The translations under genes and the position numbers were made by a program. A DNA stretch of 64,000 bases from contig CM059575.1 in the NCBI GenBank assembly GCA_030386875.1, positions 14,160,293 through 14,224,292 of the forward strand, read 5' to 3'. The notes below the pieces were generated by a model. The model ran no database searches, was not told the DNA's origin, and saw only the letters and a program-made list of their open reading frames with translations. Of the stretch, positions 56,093-64,000 are shown piece after piece. This stretch comes from Morinoia aosen (lineage: Eukaryota > Arthropoda > Malacostraca > Amphipoda > Talitridae). Each line of letters begins with the position of its first letter. The stretch's first letter is position 1.

Positions 56093-56251
56093 CTAGTTCA
56101 TGGAGTGTTTCGGACGGACTAATGGAGGCGTCCAGTCTTTCCAATGGACCAACAGCGGAAGGGGCAGAGGGTGCGCTAGCCAAATATTCTGCCTCGTCAA
56201 AAATGCAAGCCTCAACCGTCTGCGGCGATATTTGACCCGCTCCGGTATCAT
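56093..56251 (-). CDS. Exon-like cassette 1 of 3 (minus strand)
   Basis: Preceded on the minus strand by TTTTTTGCATTCAG and followed by a donor CTAG|GTATGA. It is 159 bp, a multiple of three, starting and ending in phase 1, so it could be included or skipped without shifting a reading frame. It encodes DDTGAGQISPQTVEACIFDE at the start and ends SPSETLHELG; the composition is acidic and Pro/Ser-rich, probably disordered. Two related cassettes lie at 57908-58074 and 59575-59742. No domain is recognised and the parent gene is not visible in the window. Confidence 0.45.
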   Translation of the reverse strand: MIPERVKYRRRRLRLAFLTRQNIWLAHPLPLPLLVHWKDWTPPLVRPKHSMN

Positions 56252-57907
56252 CTGAATGCAAAAAATAAAATAGCTTAAATAAAAAACATCGTGAGAACAA
56301 ATTTATGCTGAAACAGAAAGTCAGACAAATTAACAAATAGAACAGTGAATTAACTATTACGGCTACAGGGCTTCATTGGCTGCTATTAGTCATGTGTGAC
56401 CCGTAAGGTAAGAAAATCGCTATTATAGTGTATCAGTCAGCGGAAACAACGGGGCGACAATACGAAAATTTTTCAACACATTACTTCTGTTCTTACGAGT
56501 GGACGAGCTGTCAAAGAAGAGACACACTTGATGTGCGTAGGTGCAATGGGTGCGACAAAGCTGATCGCAAATTAAAATATTGTTAGATTGGCGAAAATTT
56601 TCTGAGTTAGAATGGAGTCTGTGACTCACTCACAACGATAGAGTATGAGTTTGCCTGGTGCCTTGTAAGTACACAAAGTCTGCTAGCATGGATGGTTCAG
56701 CAGAATTTCTACGAGTACGTTAATGTTCGAGTACAAAACATGATACAAATTATATAAAATTGCTAATCATGTTATTTCATTTACTGTCTGTCAATTAGAT
56801 AAATTGCGACCAATTTCAGCGACATGCTGAAAAAAAGTGTAAATAGAATTAGTCAATACGATAAAATGGAAAATGAGTGCTCAAGCTATATGAGTCAGTC
56901 GTGTCGAACTTGAATAGTTTCTTGAAGTAGAAAAGTTGGAGAAGAAAAGATGAAATTTGCCCCAAATGGGAATACTCTGAATGAATGCTGTGTGTGAAGA
57001 GGACAGGAGTGTCGACGAAGTTCAAGTAAGAGAAGGTACATCGAGATGTGTGGATGCAAGGGAGTGCGTATGGCCATGAGAGTGTATGAAGTTAAGAGGA
57101 AAAAATCCTTTGTTGAGTGCTGAAATTAATCCTTGAATGGCTGACTCAAGTTCATACGCGGTGGCCAGAGGTAAAATCGTTTGAAGAGCTGTTAATACAA
57201 TCCTTTGATGATGATTAAGCTATGAAAGGTGGTAAGAAATTTTTTTGTACATGATCCAGCAAAGGTAATCAGTCTGCTATATAAGCTATAAGCCACGGAA
57301 ATGGGCGCGAGAAATGCTTGGATTTGTTAACCATATTCCGGAGTTTACGTGGTTTTCAGCTGGAGGAAAAGTAGTTGATACAACGATAATAATTTGAGAC
57401 GTAGTAAGTACAATATGTGAAAGCATCTGCATGCGTTGATTGAAACATGCTGGATTGTGTTAGTGCTTAAAACCGAAGATGTGTATGAGTACTGAGAAAG
57501 ACCACAAAAAGAAAAAGAAATGCGCAAGGTAACCACGGTATGAGGCTAAATGAGTAATCAAGACATTACTAGAGCAGATTGAAGAAATGAGGATCGTACT
57601 AAATCAGTACGGGAGATAAAATAAGTTGAGAGCAGCTGGGGGAACTTAAAATCTGTCCGGCTAAACTCACTTGGAGTGTATACCAGGGAAACTAATATCA
57701 GTAGTCAGTACGAGTCACGAAACAATAAAATTACGCTCGAAATCGTAGGATTTGAGTGCTTCAATACAGCTGCATACACATACAAGGAAACATATAGGTC
57801 TTGTTGTGGCACATGTTCGAAATCACTAATGAGAACTGTAAAAATTTGAAACTGAAACCTCTTTCCCTAACTTCAATGCATAGAGATTCAGGTTAATTAG
57901 AACATAC
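56252..57907. other. Interval between cassettes 1 and 2
   Basis: About 1.66 kb of AT-rich sequence with no recognised gene. If the cassettes belong to one gene this would be intron. Confidence 0.4.
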
Positions 57908-58074
57908 CTAATTCACACAGAGTACTTTTGAAGGAATGATGGAGGTGCATGAGATTTGTAGTGGAGCCATGGCGACAGTTCGTGACGCGGGCTGCGTCAA
58001 ACGATAATTTTCTAGATCGCCAGGATTGCAGTGAACCATTGGTTGCGGTTGTGGGCTGTCCACTGCGTTGTCAT
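57908..58074 (-). CDS. Exon-like cassette 2 of 3 (minus strand), frame disturbed
   Basis: Acceptor CTCTATTCAG and donor TTAG|GTATGT. It opens DDNAVDSPQPQPMVHCN and near the end reads CTSIIPSK. It is 167 bp, and a GT dinucleotide repeated in CTCTGTGTGAA puts a stop at the very end. Cassettes 1 and 3 lack the extra GT and keep an -EL- ending there, so this copy may have slipped. Related to cassettes 1 and 3 in both splice sites and coding ends. Confidence 0.4.
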
Positions 58075-58539
58075 CTGAATAGAGAAGCATTGATAGCATC
58101 AAATGAAAAGGGACTCAGAGTCCGTTTTCATTCAATCCGCTCACAGCAGATTGACCGACTGCTAACATTCAATGTTAAACAAAAAAGATAATGACCAAAT
58201 CGTAAGCTTTTTCAGTAGTGAACGTCTTAGGGGAAATTAATGATCACTTCATTTTTTCCTTCTCGAGATAAATTTTCCAACCTTGCTTTGTCAACGAAGA
58301 CATAGAAGAAAAAAATTAAGACTGTTATGTAATCTCTTTAGTGTTGAAGACTACGAAATTAATAGAACTGAAAATAATTATTTTGTTATTGTAAGCTTCG
58401 TGCACCTTGTGTTTGCGTTAATCAAAAGTATGCATACTCTACGACAAAATTTTATTTACAGAAAATCGAAATAAACGTTAACCTGTTGAATCAGCGACAA
58501 GTTTCAGTTCACTGCAGTATTTGGGTACTCATTGCGAAT

Positions 58540-58640
58540 AGCAGTTGTAGTCGTAGAAGTGGTGGTAGTAATAGTATTAGTAGTAATAGCACTGAGTAGT
58601 AATAATATTAATCGTAATAATAATAAAACTAGTCAGGTAC
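58540..58640 (+). repeat. GTA/AAT-rich low-complexity repeat
   Basis: Imperfect trinucleotide array of GTA, GTC, AAT units. Open frames across it (poly-Val type) are artefacts of the repeat. Confidence 0.7.
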
Positions 58641-58649
58641 ATTTTCTGG

Positions 58650-59235
58650 AATTTTCTTCTATTTCAATAAAAATAGAAGAGCAAAAATCACTGATAAAAA
58701 TTTCATTATACTGAGAACGTTTCGGGCAAATACCCATCATCAGCTCATTAAAAGAATCTGACATATATCACTGAAATAAAAAATGAACGTAAATGTACAA
58801 ACAGACATAAAAACGGATTTAAAAGTTCAAAAATAAAGTACAAAATGTGAAAATGCAGTAAATAACGACGAAACAACTAAGAACCTATGATGCTAAGAGG
58901 ATATGAACTCAATTGGTTGTTAAGAGAAAGCTTACATTTAAAAATGAAAAGCGATTCTAAAATTCTAAGACCTAAAACACTTGAAGCTACACGTACTACT
59001 TTAAAATGACTAAAGTGAGGAGGTATATTGCACGTTTCAGTATGATCGCGAACAGCGGAGTGAGATGGACGGGTCAATGGAACCCCAGTACAGTAACTAA
59101 CTCCAACATGCTCGGCCACTCTAGCTCCGAGAGTGGCTAGGGGTATTCTCTAGCTCCTTGGGTATTTGCCCGAAACGTTCTCAGTATAATAAAATTTTTA
59201 TCAGTGATTTTTGCTCTCCTGTTTTTATTAATGAA
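58650..59235 (-). mobile_element. Penelope-like element remnant bounded by inverted terminal segments
   Basis: Arms at 58650-58731 and 59158-59235 are near-perfect reverse complements and include GAGAACGTTTCGGGCAAATA. Between them the minus-strand frame 59119-58877 is the C-terminus of a Penelope-like protein. Next to the arm the minus strand reads GCTGATGATGGGTATTTGCC then CGAAACG, a hairpin followed by GAAAC as often found in Penelope terminal repeats. The RT domain is absent. Confidence 0.6.
58877..59119 (-). pseudogene. C-terminal fragment of a Penelope-like (GIY-YIG) polyprotein
   Basis: The frame has SAVRDHTETCNIPPHFSHFK, then VLGLRILESLFIFKCKLSLN and SSYPLSII. The R-I-L-E-S-L-F-I-x-K and the final S-x-Y-P-L pattern is shared with the two fragments at 61.2-61.6 kb and is typical of the end of the endonuclease region of Penelope-like proteins. 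The catalytic GIY and YIG motifs and the RT are not present. The annotation rests on family resemblance read by eye. Confidence 0.55.
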
Positions 59236-59239
59236 ACTA

Positions 59240-59540
59240 GTAAACGTAGTAATAGTAATATTGGAAATAATAGTATAAATAATAACAAAATAATAGTGGT
59301 AATAGTAGTAGTGTTAGTAGTGGCAGTAATGGTAGTAGTGGTTGCAATAGTAATGGTTGTAACAACAACGGTAGTAACAGTAATGGTAGTAATAGTTGTT
59401 ATAGCTATAGTAGTACTAATAATTTTGGTAATTATAATAGTACTAGTAGCGGTAACAGCAGCATTAGCAGGCGTAGCATTAGCAGTAGTAGCATTTGCAG
59501 TAACATCAGTAGCAGTAGGAGCATTAGCGTTAGCAGCATC
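59240..59540 (+). repeat. GTA/GTT/GCA trinucleotide-rich array
   Basis: About 300 bp of imperfect trinucleotides that read as Val/Ala/Ile-rich on plus and Thr/Ala-rich on minus. This is a decayed microsatellite, not coding. Confidence 0.8.
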
Positions 59541-59574
59541 AATGTTAAGAAATTGATTCACGTCAAAACTTACT

Positions 59575-59742
59575 TAATTCACAGAGTATTTTTGAAGGAA
59601 TGATAGAGGTGCAAGATGTAGGCAGTGGAGGTTTTGAGACAGTAAGTGATGAGACCTGGGTCATGGTGCGGTGTTCTTCCTCGTCAGGAAGGCAGTGCTA
59701 CATCACGGGCGGTTTGTTGGTAGTCATCCACTGCGTTGTCAT
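59575..59742 (-). CDS. Exon-like cassette 3 of 3 (minus strand), internally frameshifted
   Basis: Acceptor CTTTTCATTCAG and donor TTAA|GTAAGT. It opens DDNAVDDYQQTARDVALPS and then meets a stop. Protein-like sequence resumes in another frame (SSLTVSKPPLPTSCTSIIPS, ending KILCEL). Start and end match cassette 2 closely, the middle less. Probably a decayed duplicate. Confidence 0.35.
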
Positions 59743-60426
59743 CTGAATGAAAAGTGCAATGATATAATCAAACCGGAATGTATCTTTAAATCCGACTAGG
59801 AATGACTCTTTGCTCGGTGAGGATCCCCAACTCCAAGCTAGTGAAGCTTTTTAAGTTGCACATACTATGAGTTGCGTCTATATAAGTGCTGTCTGAGAGA
59901 CACGAAAAATCTCACTAACCCCTTAATAACCAAGTCGTGACAATCGGTGTTCTATCATTCGCACTGTGCTGACTTGTATGAATAGAGATGTGCCATTCAA
60001 AAACACGTTACGCCTCTATTATCTGTAAACACTAGGCCAATGTGCTTATACTGCAAATTTATTAAAATTGTAGAAAGAAGAAACCACTCAAAAAACTGAT
60101 CATTCTATTCTCCCAAAATATTTCGGATACCCACTTTCAGTCAAAAATCAATCTTTAAAAAAAGGCACAGGAAAAATTATTAAAATATGAAAAGATCAAC
60201 TATAAAAGTACATCAACAAAATGAACACAAAATACCCACAAGTATGATACAAAAATAATGTATGGACTTACTATCTGCAGGGGGGTGCGAACTCTCAGAA
60301 TTATTGAACACTGGTTTTTCTTTAAAAATATGTACACTGTACAGGCTTTAGAACAGTCAGAGCTGTGAAATCAAAGCTTCAGCTGTACGTTCACACGTAC
60401 GGAAATCTGTGTTGGCCGCCCGGGCG
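59743..60426. other. Unassigned stretch
   Basis: AT-rich with no recognised gene or repeat. Confidence 0.5.
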
Positions 60427-60590
60427 GCACCCACGTCAAGTTCGCACATTTTCATGTACGTGTGTTGCAGCGTCCGTGTGCGTGAAGGATGCGTCTGGTG
60501 CACTGGTCCAGATTTTACGTCATTGCCAGAAGTCGCTGTATCGTTTATCATGAGTTACGAGATGTCGCAATGCAATTAGATTATGCTCAT
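60427..60590. mobile_element. DNA transposon family M, copy E, type 2 end only
   Basis: Starts GCACCCACGTCAAGTTCGC and continues with GTGTGTTGCAGCGTCCGTGT and GGTGCACTGGTCCAGA. It matches the type 2 end of copy A (8233 downward on the minus strand) for about 165 bp and then stops. GCCCGGGCG precedes it, again a CCCGG-containing flank. Confidence 0.7.
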
Positions 60591-60699
60591 GAAATTTCTT
60601 GAATTTAAGAAATACCCATGAGTTCAATAGTAGTATTTCTTAAATTCTGTGTTCATTTCCTGTACATTTGTATCTATTCATCTTGGTTTTGTTCATTTC

Positions 60700-60830
60700 A
60701 GACAACTTGTACTGAGGATGAGCCTGGTGCTCGAAACGTTTACTTCTCAATATCTGACAGCAGTAAATATTTTTAACAATGTTGGCTTTGAGAGTAGCAA
60801 CCTTGGTGTTTTTATTTACGATTGGTTTGC
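60700..60830 (+). repeat. Penelope-type terminal segment, solo
   Basis: Contains GAGGATGAGCCTGGTGCTCG directly followed by AAACGTTTACTTCTCAATAT. The GAGC...GCTC hairpin plus CGAAACG has the same design as the segments at 58.7 and 61.75 kb. It is not a canonical hammerhead ribozyme because the CUGAUGA core is not matched exactly. Confidence 0.45.
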
Positions 60831-61189
60831 GTAAGAATGCAGTTGATTATGTTCTTCATTTATTCTGATAGTATGCATTAATGCTTTAAAAAAAGTTCTT
60901 TCATATGTTTCTTAGATGTAATTGTTTACTGGTGGCCTCAATAATAAAGCAATCTTAATTAAGTTATTAATAAATAATGAAAGTTACGATAAATAACACT
61001 AAATAAATACTGAGCGAAGGAAAATCTATTTTTCGAAGCAAATTTACAATGAAAGAAATGGAGGAGAAGTACTTTAAAAACATTTACTTTAAACGCCTTC
61101 GAGCCTTGGCCATAAAATAATAGACAAGTCAGTAAACCCAAAATTACAGAAGCACAGAATATAAGCACAAAAATAATAATGATAATAAT

Positions 61190-61435
61190 TTATCGGCTGA
61201 CTATTTTCAGAGGGTATGCACTCTGCATTTCGTTGAGAGAAGATTTGAGTTTATGAATGAATAATGACTCCAAAATACGTAGGTCTAAGTTGGCGGTATG
61301 AGTATCTAATATTTTAAATTTGCCAACGTCAATAATGTGTTCAGAGGAACCATTACTACAATGTTGTCTTATACTAGACTGAGTAGGAGAATTAAGCGAG
61401 TGACCTGTACGATGACTTCGACCTGCATCGTACAT
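61190..61435 (-). pseudogene. Penelope-like C-terminal fragment, left arm
   Basis: The minus-strand frame has SSIRQHCSNGSSEHIIDVGK, then LDLRILESLFIHKLKSSLNE and SAYPLKIVS. It resembles the fragment at 58877-59119 and is nearly identical to the plus-strand copy in the right arm. No catalytic motif is present. Confidence 0.55.
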
Positions 61436-61439
61436 CGTA

Positions 61440-61656
61440 CAGGTCGCTTGTTCACTTCTCCTACTCAGTCTAGATAAGAAAACATTGTAGTAATGGTTCC
61501 TGCGAACAGATTATTGAAATTAGCAAATTTAAAATATTAGACACTTGTACCGCCAACTTAGACCTACGTATTTTGGAGTCAATATTCATTCATAAACTCA
61601 AATCTTCTCTCAACGAAATGCAGAGTGCATACCCTCTGAAAATAGTCAGCCGATAA
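61440..61656 (+). pseudogene. Penelope-like C-terminal fragment, right arm
   Basis: The plus-strand mirror copy reads KFKILDTCTANLDLRILESI and SLNEMQSAYPLKIVSR before a stop at about 61654. An in-frame stop near 61473 breaks the part before it. Confidence 0.55.
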
Positions 61657-61839
61657 ATTATTATTATTTTTATTTCGTGCTTATATTCTGCGCTTCTGTA
61701 ATTTTGGGTGTACTGACATGTCATTTTATTTGCAGACTTTTTGTTGCGAATGAGCCAAGGCTCAAAACGTTCGATGTTTTTAAAGTACTTCTTCTCTATT
61801 CCTTTCGTTATAAATAATGAATTATTATAAGATTAATAA

Positions 61840-62820
61840 ATAATGAAATAATGTATCACATATTCAAATACATATTAATAAATGTAATTGTCTTTATTTT
61901 TAATATACTTTCTATGACTTACCTAGGAAGTTCTCAAAATGACATTAAATATCGTCTAAAATATCATAGTTGTCACGTGAAGTCAGAATAAATGAACAAA
62001 CTTTGTAGTATTAAGTAGTGTGGTCACAAGCATTAATTTCATTTAAAGACTGTCGCATTACCGCCAGCGCAGCTGAAAATAATACAGTATTGATGAAGGA
62101 TTATACTTGTATGTCATATATGATAGGGGAAGTGGTGTGTACAGAGGCTGTACACAATTTCCTGACGCAAACGAAAAAGGCGCAATATTTGTGATGAAAT
62201 CCATAACATTTATTACTTGGTGTGTGATCGTATCTTTTTTTGTCCTCAATGTGAGGTTCTTTTATTTTGCACTTTACGACCAAAATTGCAATAACGAAAG
62301 GGAAGTGACAATTAATTATACTGATATGAGTGCATAAAATTTTTTAGTCACATTTTCTGGGTAAAGTAATCGAATTCATTTGGCGCAAATATGCATAAAA
62401 TGAAACTTACGAAACGCTTCAGCCCGAGAATATTTTTTATTCAATTGATATAGCACTTGGTAATTTCTAAAATTAACTACCAATTTATAATAGAAACTAA
62501 ATGCGATTTACATTGTAACGATACATTTTGACCAACGAACAATACATTATGACATACGGTAGCATCGCAGTAACTATGCTGTTATTTGGTCTAACTCATA
62601 TTACAATGTGTGTCGTTTATAACCGCAGTGACTTCTAAGTGTAAAATGACACATAATGTATTTTATTTCATTATTAAATGATACTTATATGGCAGAGCTA
62701 TACATTAATAAATGTTCGCTCTAGAGGTTTGCCATACAGCGATATGTGGCACTGTTGAAGTGCGCTGGTAGTGATTCTTGGTGATGGTGACGAGCCAAAC
62801 ACGTACACGGACTCGCACAT
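61840..62820. mobile_element. DNA transposon family M, copy C, left half of a head-to-head pair
   Basis: It matches copy B from AATGAAATAATGTATCACAT onward and copy A's type 1 half in reverse. It runs into its type 1 end at the centre of a palindrome, where it stops at CGGACTCGCACA and lacks the last ~30 bp. It provides the unoccupied equivalents of the sites filled by hAT and Tc1/mariner elements in copies A and B. Confidence 0.75.
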
Positions 62821-64000
62821 TCTGAGTGTGCGTGTGCGAGTCCGTGTACCATTCTGTCTTGTCATCACCACTAAGACTCACTACCATGCGCACTTCAACA
62901 GCTGCCACACGTCACTGAGTGACTTGACTCTACATAATGCGCACATTTAGTATCGAATAGCTCGGCAGTATAGGTACCATTTAACAATGGAATAGAATAC
63001 ACTATATTTCATTTTACACCTAAATGTCACTGCTGTTTTAAACGACACATGTTATATAACGAGTTAGACCAAATAACTGCCCAGTTACTGCGAAACTACC
63101 GCATGTCACATGAGTATTACTTTTATTAATATTATTAGTTAATTTAAGCCTCCCTATCCACAACAAATGCGATCCAAAGAGAGGAAGGAAGAAGACACCA
63201 TTTAGTATGGAGTTAGGGGAACGCGGAATCTATGCACAAAATGCATAGAAACAGTAAGATGAGAAAGAAGTTCATGAAACAAGATAAAAGTTGAAGAAGA
63301 AAATAGTAGGTGCTGAAAGAACAGGACAGCATTGAACCGAAAAAAGATTGTATGTAACAAAACAAATACCTATTCAGTTTTAATAAAAAAAAGCCTACCT
63401 AACCTTTAGCTCGGGCCCTCACATTGTCCCCCTGGGCGCACTAATTCCCATAGATACAATATTTGTATCCCCCCTGAGGGGTGTATTGTTCAAATGTCAC
63501 AACGTATTTGTAACAAAGCAAATCTCATCTAGTTTCTATTAAAAACTGGTTAATTCGAGCAACTACCAAGTCCTTCATAATATCAATAACATAAAAATTA
63601 TTCTAGTGCTGAAGTGTTCTGTAAGTCGCCTTTTATGCGTATTTACGCCAAATGAATTCGATTACTTTACTTGAAAATTTTACTAAAATATTTTATGCAC
63701 TCAAATCAGTATATTTACTTGTCACTTCCCTCTCGTTTAATATATTACTATTCCGGTCGTAAAGGGCAAAATAAAAGAACCTTTATGCTCTCATTGGTGA
63801 TGAAACTACACGCTCACAAACCAAGTAATAAATGTTATGGATTTCATCACAAATATTGCACCTTTTTTGTTCACGTCAGCAAATTGTGTACAGCCTCTGT
63901 TGACACCCCTTCACTCATCATTTGACAACAAGTATAATGTTTCATCAATATCAAATTCTTTTCAGTTGCGCTGACGATAATGAAATATTTTTTAATGAAT
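62821..64000. mobile_element. DNA transposon family M, copy D, right half of the pair, runs off the window
   Basis: The reverse complement of copy C with many point differences; it contains ACCATGCGCACTTCAACAGC and GTTTTAAACGACACATGTTA. It is interrupted by a SINE-like element (63146-63480) and continues to the window edge. Its own terminus lacks the last ~16 bp (AAGTTGACGTAGGTGC in copy B). Confidence 0.75.
63146..63480 (-). mobile_element. SINE-like retroposon inserted in copy D
   Basis: The minus-strand copy of the family at 18556 and 25060, from TTAAGCCTCCCTATCC to ATCCCCCCTGAGGGG. An A/T-rich tail lies on the left (about 63120-63145), as expected for this orientation. Possible short flanking repeat AGTATT/TGTATT is too short to be sure. 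Confidence 0.7.

Larger units (their letters stand above)
61051..61806. mobile_element. Large palindrome made of two Penelope-like 3' ends
   Basis: The arms, about 375 bp each, are near-identical reverse complements with small indels. The centre is a perfect hairpin: GACCTGTACGATG (61402-61414) and CATCGTACAGGTC (61433-61445). Each arm encodes the same Penelope-like C-terminus reading outward. The right arm ends in a hairpin-plus-AAACG segment (ATGAGCCAAGGCTCAAAACG, about 61751); the same place in the left arm has diverged. Confidence 0.75.

Noticed and set aside
59158..59561. Long open frames of Val/Ala/Ile or Thr/Ala repeats on both strands
   Set aside because: Both come from a trinucleotide-rich microsatellite and have no protein-like diversity.
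60700..60760. Complete hammerhead ribozyme
   Set aside because: The hairpin and GAAAC are present but the CUGAUGA core is not matched, so only a ribozyme-like segment is reported.
62705..62908. Possible DNA hairpin gene or non-coding RNA at the palindrome centre
   Set aside because: It is fully explained by two fused transposon ends with an internal CGCACATTC/GAATGTGCG inverted repeat.
1..64000. tRNA, rRNA genes and CRISPR arrays
   Set aside because: Scanning by eye for B-box-like GGTTCGA segments with cloverleaf potential, ribosomal motifs and regularly spaced identical repeats gave nothing convincing; the repeats present are transposon ends and microsatellites.

Overview
This is a eukaryotic window, most likely from a large, AT-rich arthropod genome. 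The evidence is GT/AG-bounded exon-like segments, many classes of animal transposable element nested in one another, and long introns or intergenic stretches without operon structure. No bacterial genes, CRISPR array, rRNA or convincing tRNA gene was seen. The species cannot be named from the sequence. Only a few stretches look like possible host exons; most of the recognisable coding sequence belongs to dead or dying mobile elements.

Layout. 0.6-3 kb: a long inverted repeat with a small palindromic MITE in its loop, a foldback element with a perfect 8-bp duplication, and a fragment of a LINE reverse transcriptase. 4.5-17.1 kb: a Ty3/Gypsy LTR retrotransposon (leader ORF, gag, protease-RT-RNaseH-integrase with several stops and frameshifts, a small membrane-protein ORF after pol, polypurine tract, partial 3' LTR). 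Its 5' LTR is split by a ~1.9 kb non-autonomous DNA transposon, itself split by a 1.8 kb hAT-like element. 17.8-19.3 kb: two splice-bounded exons of an unrecognised host gene, whose last exon runs into an antisense jockey-type LINE (19.2-23.6 kb) that carries a SINE-like insertion. 18.2-25.4 kb also holds further copies of that SINE-like retroposon. 26.4-27.1 and 30.5-30.9 kb are foldback elements.

32.6-36.1 kb: the best preserved LINE, with an uninterrupted endonuclease-RT reading frame truncated at its 5' end. 36.7-40.7 kb: a second copy of the DNA transposon from the Gypsy LTR, holding a hAT element and a Tc1/mariner element, each with its own target duplication. 41.5-45.4 kb: two terminal-inverted-repeat elements; the second is a near-complete PIF/Harbinger with a DDE transposase and an opposed, spliced MADF accessory gene. 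45.7-46.7 kb: the second 8-bp-duplication foldback element. 46.8-48.8 kb: a hAT transposase relic. 53.0-54.6 kb: a DDE-transposase-like gene broken by one stop codon and an N-terminal frameshift. 56.1-59.7 kb: three related, splice-bounded exon-like cassettes in tandem on the minus strand. 58.6-61.8 kb: pieces of Penelope-like elements, one pair forming a large palindrome. 61.8-64 kb: two copies of the same DNA transposon fused head to head.

The genes do not form a pathway; the window is a record of successive insertions whose order can be read from the nesting. The least explained items are the tandem exon-like cassettes, the two large palindromes, the two small extra ORFs in the Gypsy element, and two foldback families with clean target duplications but no assigned superfamily.
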